A DNA stretch of 64,000 nt, from assembly GCA_964019655.1 (NCBI GenBank), contig CAXHTR010000001.1:372001-436000 (forward strand), in the 5' to 3' direction. Source of the stretch: Perkinsela sp. pyNocScin1. Taxonomy: Eukaryota; Euglenozoa; Kinetoplastea; Prokinetoplastida; Perkinselidae. The translations under genes were made by a program, and so were the position numbers. This document shows, piece after piece, positions 50,006 to 59,711 of the stretch (its first letter is position 1; the number at the start of each line of letters is the position of its first letter). The notes under the pieces were generated by a model. That model had not been told where the DNA came from. It saw only the letters and a program-made list of their open reading frames with translations, and did not search any database.

Positions 50006-50470
50006 TGAATAGTAAGTGAATTGAAGGCAAGAAGAAAGGAAAAGAATATTGTGATGTTGTAAGGGAATACTGTTTGTTTCACTGAACAGAGTGTCTTGTT
50101 CGATTCGAAAAATGTTTCGAACATTCTTCAAAAATCCATCTTCATTCTGCAAAGCGCTTTCTTCACCTTTCATCGACATCCATCAAGCTTGCCAGTTAAA
50201 TTCATAAGGATGCTATTTTTGCGCAACAATCCCGATATCGAACCCACAATCTTGCAAAATGCAACTTTATTCCGCGCTTTCTTTTCTAGCTGTGCACGTT
50301 TTTGCTTACCTTGATTCTGAGCTACGCTCTGAAGACATAGACGAGCGAAAAATCAGCATTATGAATGCAATGAGAGGTTTTATGCCAATGCATAGAAAAA
50401 GAGCAAACGTTCTATCCATTTGATCTACAATAGCAAATCTATCATTTCCATCTATCAGTTTCTCAGCCCC
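50006..50470. other. Intergenic, nothing recognised
   Basis: Spacer between the tandem LRR pair. A short frame at 50096-50314 shows no features. Confidence 0.4.
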
Positions 50471-51253
50471 TTATATAATTTTTAACGCCCTGTTGCAGTA
50501 TTTCTGCCTATCGACGAGTGGGTTCTCAGGCAAGGATGCCCAGGAAGGCTGCCAAATGCGCACGATGATACCAGGGTGCACAAGGCGAAACTCGAAAGTC
50601 CCCGAGAAATCGTTGTTGAAAAGGCTCAGGCTCTGAATCGAGCGCGGGATAGCATCCGCGTGGAGATCCCCTGTAAACATGTTGACTGCGAGATAAAGTT
50701 GCGATATTCTGGGTGGGAGAGCCCTGAAGGCAACAGTCCCCTCAAGACCGTTATTCGCCACGTTCAGGCTTTCGAGGCACGGCGGTAGATTTTCAAAGTC
50801 AATTGTCCCCGTAAAACGGTTTGAACTGATGGAAATGACACGGGTTGACTCTGAAAGCTCTTCAAGGGCCGCAGAGCCGGCAAAACGGCTGCGATCGAGT
50901 TTCAAGATTTCGAGTTCGGGTGGAAAATCTGTGAAATTAACAGTGCCATCAATATGCGAAGCGTTGATTCGAACACACTTGACGCTCCTTGGGAGGTACT
51001 TGGGAACGAATGATCCACTACTTGAATTCCCAGCGCTTGGTCGTAGGGAGAATACGTGCACACCTCCATCCTCGTTCATATTCACTGAGCTCCAAGTTTT
51101 GATGCTGCGGAAGGCACCTTCGCTGTCTTGGTGCAGGCTCTGGGTATTCTCGTCAAGCGCACAGATAAGAAGCTCGAGGAGTGTCTGATCGGTGAGCATA
51201 TCGGTCTGTACGCGAGCGAGAGAGCTGTCGATGAGAGCGAGGTTGAGTAGCAT
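50471..51253 (-). CDS. Leucine-rich repeat protein (260 aa)
   Basis: Intact sister of the broken gene at 49221-50005. Leader MLLNLALIDSS, motif LARVQTDMLTDQTLLELLI (RVQ in place of RLD), a cap with HQDSEGAFRSIKTW, and about six LRRs (LPPCLESLNVANNGLEG, LPPRISQLYLAVNMFTG, IPRSIQSLSLFNNDFSG). The end NPLVDRQKYCNRALKII is not found in other subfamilies. The pair shares DENTQ.LHQDS in the cap. Confidence 0.88.
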   Translation of the reverse strand: MLLNLALIDSSLARVQTDMLTDQTLLELLICALDENTQSLHQDSEGAFRSIKTWSSVNMNEDGGVHVFSLRPSAGNSSSGSFVPKYLPRSVKCVRINASHIDGTVNFTDFPPELEILKLDRSRFAGSAALEELSESTRVISISSNRFTGTIDFENLPPCLESLNVANNGLEGTVAFRALPPRISQLYLAVNMFTGDLHADAIPRSIQSLSLFNNDFSGTFEFRLVHPGIIVRIWQPSWASLPENPLVDRQKYCNRALKII

Positions 51254-51926
51254 TTGAGAGGTTTACAGATGGAAATGGAAAAATCATTTGTACTGATTCG
51301 GTTTCGTGTGAGTTGAACAAGAAAATGCAAGCCTTGAGCTAAAAGAAAGTCATCTTTTCCTAAAAGTTGATTGAAGGTCTTAGGGGTAGACCCTGGTCTA
51401 CAATCCTTGAGTCACTGTTTCCGACATTCTTAAAGTTTCAAATCACAAGTGCTTTTGAAACTCGAGAAAACCTTGAATTAACACGTTTTCATGCTTACAA
51501 AGTTTCAAAGCACCCAAAGATGCTTCGCTGTATAGGTGTTCATTGGTATGTATTCATGTCCAGCGGATTCCAGACTGGCCCCGATTATTGCCCATTCGTA
51601 GAGCAAGCAAAATAAAATTGTATCTAATTTCTCATATCTAGTACAGCGTTGGGCTATTTCTGATCAGTATTCGGCGCTGAGTGTCCGTCAAACTTCAGCT
51701 CGGGCTTAAAACCTTTTGCAAGCGAGAGGATGATCTATTCGTTTGCTGAAGATATCTTCAGCATAGAAATCCACGAGGCATCGTCATTGTCTACTCTATA
51801 AGGATAGAACACACAGTTATAAACTGACACGAGCAGAAAACGCATTTTCATCGCCATCAGTCTCTTTCATTCACTTCAAATTTATTTTCATTTCAAATTT
51901 ATCCGCCTTACCCCTCTTCCTTCTAC
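51254..51926. other. Intergenic, nothing recognised
   Basis: An 82-codon plus-strand frame (51367-51615) has no features. A short direct repeat of TTTCAAATTTAT lies near 51876-51903. Nothing else was seen. Confidence 0.4.
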
Positions 51927-52673
51927 TCACTCAAAATTTAGACCTCTCGTGTCTGTCAGCGTGGGCCCCATGAGGTGACCCGACTCATTTGGCATCTTCA
52001 GGCCCTCCATGAGCAGCGCACCGTAGTCCTGCTCGTGGATGCCCTCGACGTACTCCGGCACAAGCGAAAAGTCTGCATCAAACTTTGACTTGTCGAGGTG
52101 CAGCGTCCAGAGGTTCCTAGGCAGCGTGCTGAGGTCAAGGGCCCCGCCAAAGTCGTTGAAGCGGGCCGAGAAGCGCTTGGTCTCCGGCGGCAGGTGCCCG
52201 ATGGCCAAAACCCCCGAAAATTTATTGTCTTCGATGATGATCTGACACATTTTCGGTGGGAGGCCAGCGATGTCAAATGTCCCGCTCATCTTGTTGCTTG
52301 AAAGGTCCAGCGACGTGAGCGTGCGCGGGAGCTTTGCTGTGTTACACGTGCCTTCGAGTTTATTGCCCTTCAGAAGGCAATTCGTGAGCGTTTCGGGGAG
52401 CACATCGAGGTTCACAGTGCCGCCCTGTGGGAAAAACGGCTGGAACACGCCATAAAAGCATATTTGCTTGACGGCCTTATCAGCGTCGCACATAACCGAT
52501 AACCACTTGCACACGTCGTAGTAATCACCCTCGAGGTCGCGGAACCTGTGTGTGTCTTTGATGTCGGCGACGAATAGCTCCATACGTGCCTGTTGGTCGA
52601 GGCTGTTGAGGTCGAACTTGGCTACGCCGGTGATGTCAGCGAGCTGGAGAAGGATTGGTTGGAAAAATGGCAT
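51927..52673 (-). CDS. Leucine-rich repeat protein (248 aa)
   Basis: The ATG at 52671-52673 (MPFFQPILLQLADITGVAKF) is preferred to the upstream ATG because it restores the family's short leader. Motif VAKFDLNSLDQQARMELFV, a cap with FRDLEGDYYDVCKWLSVMCD that keeps a cysteine pair, then five LRRs, with the last (LPRNLWTLHLDKSKFD) degenerate. The C-terminal 45 residues are unique and end TDTRGLNFE. It may link the long GRLD and CTWRxISC types. Confidence 0.84.
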   Translation of the reverse strand: MPFFQPILLQLADITGVAKFDLNSLDQQARMELFVADIKDTHRFRDLEGDYYDVCKWLSVMCDADKAVKQICFYGVFQPFFPQGGTVNLDVLPETLTNCLLKGNKLEGTCNTAKLPRTLTSLDLSSNKMSGTFDIAGLPPKMCQIIIEDNKFSGVLAIGHLPPETKRFSARFNDFGGALDLSTLPRNLWTLHLDKSKFDADFSLVPEYVEGIHEQDYGALLMEGLKMPNESGHLMGPTLTDTRGLNFE

Positions 52674-53103
52674 AGAATTGTAATAGGATAGTGAAATTCT
52701 TAGGGGAATGATCGAGTTTTTCCCTATTTTGAATAGTTTGAGTACTTCAGTTGCTTTCAGTACTCTAGGACAGAGGTTCTTATGATTACTGAGATTAATG
52801 ACTGAGATTTCTTCATTTTCCCTATTTTGGGCGCACTCCCTCGAGCTTAAGGCTCTCTGCTTCAAGAGAAGCTAAACGACGACAACTTCTACTACTTGTT
52901 CGAAATGAATGCCTGATCCCACTGGAAAATACAGACCTGCATTGTCAAATAAACTATTCTCTCGAGAGAATCGAAGGAATCCTTTACGTTCAAGTGTTAC
53001 CCTCGGATTGAATCGCATGAAATACAAGGGATAGCTTGCATGTGACTTGGAATGCGATACGGCATTCAAATCTCACGTCTCAAGACCTTTGGCTGCTTCT
53101 AAA
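52674..53103. other. Intergenic, nothing recognised
   Basis: Contains the upstream open part of the previous frame, which lacks family features. No repeats or RNA genes seen. Confidence 0.4.
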
Positions 53104-54219
53104 TCAGACAAATATCCACTCCATCTTCTCTTCACTCAGCGGCATCCCATCCCCATCCACAAACTCAGTGACCTCTGCACCGACAACGATGCGCACTTCC
53201 TGCTCTGTATCGATCACAGCTCGCGAAGCAAAGTCGTTTTCCGACACGTTCACGAGCAAAAGCGTTGGTGGGACATTCTGCAGGCACAGCTTCCCGGTCA
53301 GCGCGTTTTCACTAAGGTACAGCTGCTGCAGCGCACCTGGCAGGGCAGTCAGGCATACACAGCCGCTAAAAGCGTTCATGCTGAGGGATAAGATCTCTAG
53401 TTTCGTTGGCAATCCAGTCAGGTCAATGCTCCCCGTCAGCGAATTCTCAGCGAAGTCGATGTGCACGCTGCTGGTGGGAAGTTTGCGCAACTCGACAGAG
53501 CCAAAAAAATTGTTTCTGGTCAGCAAGAGCTTTCGGAGCGAATTGGGCAAATTTTGAAGGTGAAGCGACCCGTCGAGCTCACAATGCACTGCAAAGAGCA
53601 AATCGAGATTTGGTGGCATATCACAGAAGCTTTCGACTGCTTTGATGCCATTGTACGAAATGTGTAGCGCTCTGAGATTCTTTGGTAGTTCCAACCCGGA
53701 TATAACCCCTGTGAGTGCATTATTCTCTATGTTGAGCATGTTGAGTGCATCCGGAAGTTTTGTGAATGTCACAGCCCCCGCAAAGTCGTTGTTACTCAGG
53801 CTGAGCTCTTTGAGATTCTTTGGTAATTCGGTCAGATCCACAGTCCCCCGTAGCCTATTCTCAAAGGCCAAGAACTGCTCGAGGGGCTGTGGGAGCAGTT
53901 TTGTCGACAATGTCCCCTCAAACCCGCAGAGGTCGATGCAGAAGCGCTGCAGCGTTTCCGGCAGAAAGTCGAGGAGGATCGAGCCGGAAGAGAGGCAGTC
54001 GTCCTCGCTCCAGTCGATGGCGACGATGCTGCCGCTGCCGTCGGTCGTGACGCGGCCCCACTCGGCGAAGTCGGTGTAGTGCCCGTTCTCGTCCGTGAGG
54101 TCGTCGGTGCGCCAGTCGGCGAAGCCTGAGACGAGGATCTCCATCTTGGCCTGGGCGGAGAGGTTGGAGAAGTCGAGCCGCGCGAGGGACGTGTCGATGG
54201 TGTGAATGAACGTGAGCAT
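53104..54219 (-). CDS. Leucine-rich repeat protein, long GRLD type (371 aa)
   Basis: Leader MLTFIHTIDTS, motif LARLDFSNLSAQAKMEILVSG, a cap with LTDENGHYTDFAEWGRVTTD and about 11 LRRs with a good asparagine ladder. The tail is VVGAEVTEFVDGDGMPLSEE. The 40 bases before the ATG are almost pure pyrimidine on the coding strand (TTTCTTCTCCCCTCTTACTT in part) with no AG between the tract and the ATG, a good example of the family's leader type. The 5' third is distinctly GC-rich compared with its neighbours. Confidence 0.9.
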   Translation of the reverse strand: MLTFIHTIDTSLARLDFSNLSAQAKMEILVSGFADWRTDDLTDENGHYTDFAEWGRVTTDGSGSIVAIDWSEDDCLSSGSILLDFLPETLQRFCIDLCGFEGTLSTKLLPQPLEQFLAFENRLRGTVDLTELPKNLKELSLSNNDFAGAVTFTKLPDALNMLNIENNALTGVISGLELPKNLRALHISYNGIKAVESFCDMPPNLDLLFAVHCELDGSLHLQNLPNSLRKLLLTRNNFFGSVELRKLPTSSVHIDFAENSLTGSIDLTGLPTKLEILSLSMNAFSGCVCLTALPGALQQLYLSENALTGKLCLQNVPPTLLLVNVSENDFASRAVIDTEQEVRIVVGAEVTEFVDGDGMPLSEEKMEWIFV

Positions 54220-54990
54220 GAAAGTAGAAGTAAGAGGGGAGAAGAAAGGTGAAGTGAGCTTGGCCTTGAAAGAAAATCATCGAGTCGTTAAAGTTTACAC
54301 ATTAATTCCTTGTTTGAGTTCTTTTTACCTGATTGGTCAGTGTGAAGCTTAATCTCTAAAGAATGGCATTTAATTTTTGTCTAGACTGCTCGGAACCAGG
54401 TCTTCACTGATCAGACGGCTGATAGGCCTGGACACCCAGACTCGGTCAAAACTCGATTGATCAACTCTGTAAAAAATGCATTATTTCTAGTTTACGGGCA
54501 TTCAAAAGTTTTAGAAATTGTCAAAAAAATTTGATGCATGATCGACCCATTACGTCTTTATTCATATGAAAAATATCAGTATACCATTGTGTACATGTAC
54601 ATAAACTCTTGGAGACATTTTATGAGCGCTCAATGCTTTTTAAACGTATTCATAAACTGAGGATTTTCAATACCTTCCCTACACACGAATGCCTTAGGCT
54701 CTCATTTCAATTTTGTTTCTCTCAATCAACTATATCCACCTGTTATGCAAACGATTTTATGTACGCTTTCTTCGTACATCAAGGTGAGCAAGTCGCTTTG
54801 TGAGACCAGAGATCCATCATAACAGATAAATGTCATGCGCATTGAAAAGAGTTTGACAAAAACGCACAGAAGTGTCACTCACTGACATTCGCATATTAAA
54901 TCACGGGAATTACAGGTACACACATGGAACGACTGATTTGTCTATGAAATATCTCAGTACATAAAATCTATACCCTCTTCGCCTCTTGAC
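54220..54990. other. Intergenic, nothing firm
   Basis: AT-rich, 771 bp. It holds the CT-rich leader of the LRR gene to its left. No element boundaries or RNA genes were recognised. Confidence 0.4.
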
Positions 54991-55869
54991 TTAATTGCGA
55001 CAAAATTCATGTTGCCATGCGTGTCTGTTTCCCCTGTTATCGATCACCGTTGTAAAAACTTTCCCATAGAAAGAAATACGCATGCTCTCACTCTCTGGTA
55101 AGAGCACAGCTGTTCCGCTCAGTGGGTTATCGTCAACTCTGATTATCCGCCTGCGCATCGGCCCTTCGGGGCGCTTCCACAGGATCCGAACATCACCCGA
55201 GAATTTATTTTTCCGAAGGTCGATGCATTGCATGTTCTCTGGTGGGTTTACAGTGTCGATTGACCCCGTGAGCTCGTTCGATTGGAGATGCAGCTGCCGC
55301 ATCGCTGTTGGGAGTACATCCAGTGTTATTTCTCCGCTGAATTCATTCGAATCGAGGTAGAGCTTCACCAAAGATTGCGGCAAATAGCGCAGATCACAGG
55401 CCCCGCTAAATTTATTCAGACTGAGTCTCAATTCCCGCAGATCACATGGGAGCGCCCCAAAGTTTATCGACCCGTGCAGTTCATTGTCTGTAAAATCCAC
55501 ATCCCTCAGACTCTCCGGTAAGACAGACGTATCGAGCGTGCCATGCAGACCGCAGAATGACACAGTGAGTCGATCAACCTTTGCTGGAACGAATTCGAAT
55601 GGAAACTGACGCTCGTCAAACTTTATCTCATGTAGAAAAAAATCTATGACGCGTTCACTGTCAACATAAATCCAGAGGTGCCCATCTTCGTCCCAGGCAG
55701 CAATATCCTTGAAATTGCCGTTCTCGTCCAGCAAGAGGCGTTTCTTATCCTCGGGATTCATCCCTTCAACGATCATTTCCATGAGCGCTTGGTCTGGGAG
55801 TGAATCGTAGTCAAGGCGGCCAAGGGCTGGGTCGACTGTCAGGAGATGCAAAATTTGAGGCGTGGTCAT
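54991..55869 (-). CDS. Leucine-rich repeat protein, GRLD type (292 aa)
   Basis: The ATG at 55867-55869 (MTTPQILHLLTVDPA) gives the family leader; an earlier in-frame ATG at 55927-55929 would add 20 residues. Motif LGRLDYDSLPDQALMEMIVEGM, a cap with LLDENGNFKDIAAWDEDG and six or seven LRRs. The tail FTTVIDNRGNRHAWQHEF matches the end of the broken gene 8549-9438, and the cap region (FPFEFVPAKVDRLTVSFCGLHG) matches it too, so the two are close relatives in different blocks; this one is the intact copy. Confidence 0.88.
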   Translation of the reverse strand: MTTPQILHLLTVDPALGRLDYDSLPDQALMEMIVEGMNPEDKKRLLLDENGNFKDIAAWDEDGHLWIYVDSERVIDFFLHEIKFDERQFPFEFVPAKVDRLTVSFCGLHGTLDTSVLPESLRDVDFTDNELHGSINFGALPCDLRELRLSLNKFSGACDLRYLPQSLVKLYLDSNEFSGEITLDVLPTAMRQLHLQSNELTGSIDTVNPPENMQCIDLRKNKFSGDVRILWKRPEGPMRRRIIRVDDNPLSGTAVLLPESESMRISFYGKVFTTVIDNRGNRHAWQHEFCRN

Positions 55870-56466
55870 TTTTCGAGCACAAAATTCGTATGATAGAGAA
55901 ATATGGGCACGGCCTGGAAAATAAATCATATATCAGCGCGCTTTTGTTAACATATCATCTCAGCTCTATCAACCCACGAAACCCATACATAACGCCAGAT
56001 ATGTTGAGAATCCGCTCAAGCTTTGACTGAACGACAAAGACAGAAAAATACGGATGTTTTGCAATGTTGATCCACAGCTCTGGCTGCATAAAGGCGTTGT
56101 CGAAGAGTCAAAGGTCTGAGAACGCTTTGGTCTAGTTTGCGCCCGATTCGACTTTTGCGTCACCAGGAGTCGGCAACTGGGGATGTAGTGCTCGACTGTA
56201 CTGCTCATTTCTACATAAAAGGTATAACTCTTGTTTTTTTCGAGAAACAAGTCACTCATTAGCAAAGGCTAACACGGATTATCGTACAACGCTTTTTTCA
56301 GCTAAGCCTCTGCGCTCTTTGACGTGTCATGCGCATTTGGAATGCTTTTTGCCTATTAACAATAGAAGATACTGCTGTTCAAAATATATACAGACAAAAG
56401 CGAAACGAAATCTGTTCAATTCTCAATCTCTCATTTCAAGCTTATGATACGCATCCTCCACTACCA
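55870..56466. other. Intergenic, nothing recognised
   Basis: AT-rich spacer. Short frames on both strands lack features and no inverted ends were seen. Confidence 0.4.
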
Positions 56467-57105
56467 TCACGGAGCCGCCACCCGAACCCGCTGCCGGTCA
56501 CACTCGTCCGCAAGTGTGACATGCAAGGCACCACAGCCAGTGAGATCCACAGCGAATCGCGCGCTTGGCAGCTTTCCCACAAAGAGTTCTTTGCTCACCA
56601 AATTCTGCTCTGAGAGCACAAACTCTATGAGCGAGCTCGGCAAGTTCTCCATGTTCACAATGGCCGTCACCTTCTCGTACGTCACTCGGAAGACCATGAG
56701 TGTCCTCGGAAGATTGCCGAGGTCGAGCGTCCCAGTAAATGCACACGACTCGAGCTGGAACACCTCGAGCTGCGGCGGCAGCGCACTGGTGTCGATGTCC
56801 CCGCGAAGCGACTTCCACGAGAAGCACAGCGTAAGTAGACTTGGCGGCAGCATAGCGAAGTCGATGACCCCGTCGAGCTGGAGGTCGTCGGCCATGCCGC
56901 TCCAGAAAATGCTGGTTACTCGTGCGTGCCTGCAGCTGATACCGCGCCACGTGCACGCGTTGTCTTCGCTGCCGCCGAGCTCGGACCGGGAGCGCTTGGG
57001 GTCGAGGGGCGTGTACAGAAGCTCCATCAGCTGCTGGTCAGTGAGCATGGACGGGTTGATGCGGCCGGCTGGGAGCGGGTCAGAAGCGGAAAGGTTAAAG
57101 AGCAT
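56467..57105 (-). CDS. Small CTWRxISC-type LRR protein (212 aa)
   Basis: Leader MLFNLSASDPLPAGRINPSM with LTDQQLMELLYTPL, then the cap NACTWRGISCRHARVTSIFW, whose CxWxGxxC spacing resembles the N-terminal cap of plant LRR proteins. Four LRRs follow (LPPSLLTLCFSWKSLRG, LPPQLEVFQLESCAFTG, LPRTLMVFRVTYEKV) and a tail with LFVGKLPSARFAVDLTG. It is the intact counterpart of the frameshifted gene at 43726-44438, on the opposite strand and about 12 kb away. Confidence 0.87.
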   Translation of the reverse strand: MLFNLSASDPLPAGRINPSMLTDQQLMELLYTPLDPKRSRSELGGSEDNACTWRGISCRHARVTSIFWSGMADDLQLDGVIDFAMLPPSLLTLCFSWKSLRGDIDTSALPPQLEVFQLESCAFTGTLDLGNLPRTLMVFRVTYEKVTAIVNMENLPSSLIEFVLSEQNLVSKELFVGKLPSARFAVDLTGCGALHVTLADECDRQRVRVAAP

Positions 57106-57594
57106 TTCGAAGTTGGGGAAGGAATTTAGGCGAAAGAATTGGTACGAGTGGGATAAGATAATGAAAAATCAGAAAGAAAAAACTGCAAGCACTTGTATGT
57201 CTTTCGAACCCTGCTTTTATACTCTCGAAATGACAAACTTTTTTACAAAAGATATCAGTGACTCAATGACCTCGATTCATAGCCTCTATCAGCACCACCT
57301 TGAAGTCAGTGCTGTTATTCGTATTTTTTAAGCCTCATTCCACTCGGAGAGAGGAAGCGACATGATCAATCTCAAAACTTTGTATATCCTGATAGGCATT
57401 CTCGTGATATAAACTTGCGTTCATTTACGACTTTCTCTCCCTCTTTATCGAATTTGTCTCTTTTTATAAATTTCGAAGAAGCAAAAGATAGAATACACTG
57501 CACAAAGGCCTTTGAAAAAGAAGCGCAATGTATCACAAATTCTATCGATCATATTTCTAAAAAAACCTTGTATATTGCTAAAAGCCTGTGGAAC
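57106..57594. other. Intergenic, nothing recognised
   Basis: AT-rich spacer with no coding frame of note and no repeat found. Confidence 0.4.
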
Positions 57595-58953
57595 CTACCG
57601 GCTTGTTAATTGCTGAATCGGGTTTTCTTCAGAAAATAACTGCACAGACTTCGGAACGCCGTACAGGTTCTCTATCCTGTTGTTCGAAATGTCGAAGTAC
57701 TCAAGACCCGTCGACACAGTCCTGAATGAAATATCCCCTGCAAAGCAGTTTTCGGCCGCGCTGATGGTTTTCAGGCCTTGTGGTAACTTCGATAGGTCGA
57801 TAGACCCTGAGAATTCGTTTCCATCGATGCGGAAATCAATCAGATCCCGCGGCAGCCGCGTGAAGTCGACTTCCCCCGTAAAGCGATTGTCTTCGGTGTA
57901 GAAGTATCGCATGGTCGGAGGCAACACCGAGGTCTCGAGCTCCCCCTCGAATCGATTCGTGCGAATGTCGAAAATTTCGATTCGTTCGGGTAAGTCTTTG
58001 AACGAAAAGGTCCCGAAGTACTCGCCATTCTCCAGGCTCACACTGTAGAGGGCCCGCGGAAGTGCTGCCGCCTCGATGGTGCCCCCGAAAGGAATCATCT
58101 GAACGCGCAGCTGTGAGAGTGTTTTCGGCAAATATTGTAGCGCAAAATTTCCTGTGAACGCATTGTGCCCGATGACGAGATCTTCGAGGTTCCCAGGCAG
58201 CGACTGCATGTCGACCTCCCCGCACATCGCGTTGCGCGCGATATGGAAGGACACGAAGGTCTTCGGGACGTTCGCGAAGCGGATTCCCCCGGTGATTGCA
58301 TTGTCGCTGAGGTCGATCTCCTTGAGGCACAGGCTGAGTGCCGTGAGGTCTATTTCCCCACAGAATTTGTTGTTGTGCGCGAAGATCTGCACGAGGGGCT
58401 CTGGTAGGCGTTTCAGGTCGACGGGCCCCGTAAACTCGTTATGCGGTATTATCAGAGCCTTAAGCTTCGACGGTAAGGTCGTCCAGCCGATGGTACCTGC
58501 AAGCTTATTTTTCTCGATGTCGAAGTACGTGAGGTTCAGTGGAAGCTTTTCGGTCTCGAGCGACCCTTGAAAGTTGTTGCCATAGATCGCAAATTTGTCC
58601 ATCGCGGATGGCAGGTCTTCGGCGCGGAAAGTCCCGTTGAGCGCGTGGTACGTAAGGAAGGCGGCCTGGACTGTGTCGGGAAGATAGGAAAAGTTTATGC
58701 GGCCCGCGAGCTTGAAATCTTCGGGGCCATCGTCCTCATTATTCAGGTGCACCTCAGTGACGTTCTGGTCGGCGTCAAGCCTGAGACATTCCCACTGCTC
58801 GATGTCGAGGAAGTTGCCGTGGTCGTCAGTGAACTGTGACTTGTTTTTGGTCCCGCCGATGAAGACTTCCATGCGGGACTGTGTGGACATGAGCGCCGGG
58901 TCGAGCCTGCCCAGGGCCGCGTCGGCAAATGAAAGAACGATAATGGGTAGCAT
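57595..58953 (-). CDS. Leucine-rich repeat protein, long GRLD type (452 aa)
   Basis: The ATG at 58951-58953 (MLPIIVLSFADAALGRLDPA) is chosen; the frame is open for 34 more codons upstream but that part lacks family features. The motif continues LMSTQSRMEVFIGGTKNKS, with a cap of FTDDHGNFLDIEQWECLRL, then about 15 regular LRRs (for example LPPTMRYFYTEDNRFTG and LPRDLIDFRIDGNEFSG). There is only a short tail. It is the largest intact LRR gene of the right block and closest to 36152-37522. Confidence 0.9.
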   Translation of the reverse strand: MLPIIVLSFADAALGRLDPALMSTQSRMEVFIGGTKNKSQFTDDHGNFLDIEQWECLRLDADQNVTEVHLNNEDDGPEDFKLAGRINFSYLPDTVQAAFLTYHALNGTFRAEDLPSAMDKFAIYGNNFQGSLETEKLPLNLTYFDIEKNKLAGTIGWTTLPSKLKALIIPHNEFTGPVDLKRLPEPLVQIFAHNNKFCGEIDLTALSLCLKEIDLSDNAITGGIRFANVPKTFVSFHIARNAMCGEVDMQSLPGNLEDLVIGHNAFTGNFALQYLPKTLSQLRVQMIPFGGTIEAAALPRALYSVSLENGEYFGTFSFKDLPERIEIFDIRTNRFEGELETSVLPPTMRYFYTEDNRFTGEVDFTRLPRDLIDFRIDGNEFSGSIDLSKLPQGLKTISAAENCFAGDISFRTVSTGLEYFDISNNRIENLYGVPKSVQLFSEENPIQQLTSR

Positions 58954-59711
58954 TTTTTGATAGAAGAATTGACTGGAAAAAGGGTGAAAGTCACATGCAT
59001 ATTGATGGACCAATGCGTGCGAATCATTACTACCCACTAACACATTGATTCCCATCTTGCAGACACTAAGAACGCCAGAGACTCCCGCGAGCGACGCGAT
59101 GTGCCCCCTGCGGAGTCACTGTGACGACTTCGCGTACGAGAGGGCCAGCGTCAGGTGTATGCACAGGCACATGCCGAAGGAATATGACGGCACTATTTTA
59201 CCCAACGTTCAAAAATGCGGTCTTAGAAAAAGAGTCTTTTCCTCCTTAGCGGTAGGAGACTGAACAAAGATGGAGAGCCCCTGTTCTACAGCAATGGTTC
59301 ACTAAGTGGGGGTCCTGAAGATTTTCAATATCTTGAAGAGAAAATCTCCGACTCATGGCCCGCTGTGGCAGTATTGCAAGAAATTCTTACGATCATTGAA
59401 ATTTCGAAAGATCCTGCAATCTTTCCTTTCTTTAGTATGAAGCACAAGTCAGCAGGTGACGCCAACTGCGTACATGCATAGCGCATGGATACACCTCGAA
59501 AATCCATTGTAATACAGCTTTCATTGTAACAGCGAACTCGATCGTCATCACTATTGCCCTTTTCTCATCATACAGCTGCTTTGATACGCACCCGCATCCC
59601 AGCTTAGATCACCTCTTCACATTCATCGTACTTGAAAATATCTTTTCATGAAATAAAATACTTTTAAACCCCCAGACCCTTTCCTCGTAAATCTATCTCT
59701 CGGCAACTTCT
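58954..59711. other. Intergenic, nothing firm
   Basis: Contains a palindrome GTCACTGTGAC near 59115 and a stretch near 59290 (CAATGGTTCACTAAGTGGGG) that faintly recalls a hAT end, without a partner. No gene seen. Confidence 0.4.

Noticed and set aside
50205-50250. tRNA T-loop-like GGTTCGAT on the minus strand
   Set aside because: The arms flanking it do not pair and no acceptor stem or anticodon arm can be drawn.
59285-59320. hAT-like end CAATGGTTCACTAAGTGGGG
   Set aside because: No matching inverted end or 8-bp duplication could be found nearby.
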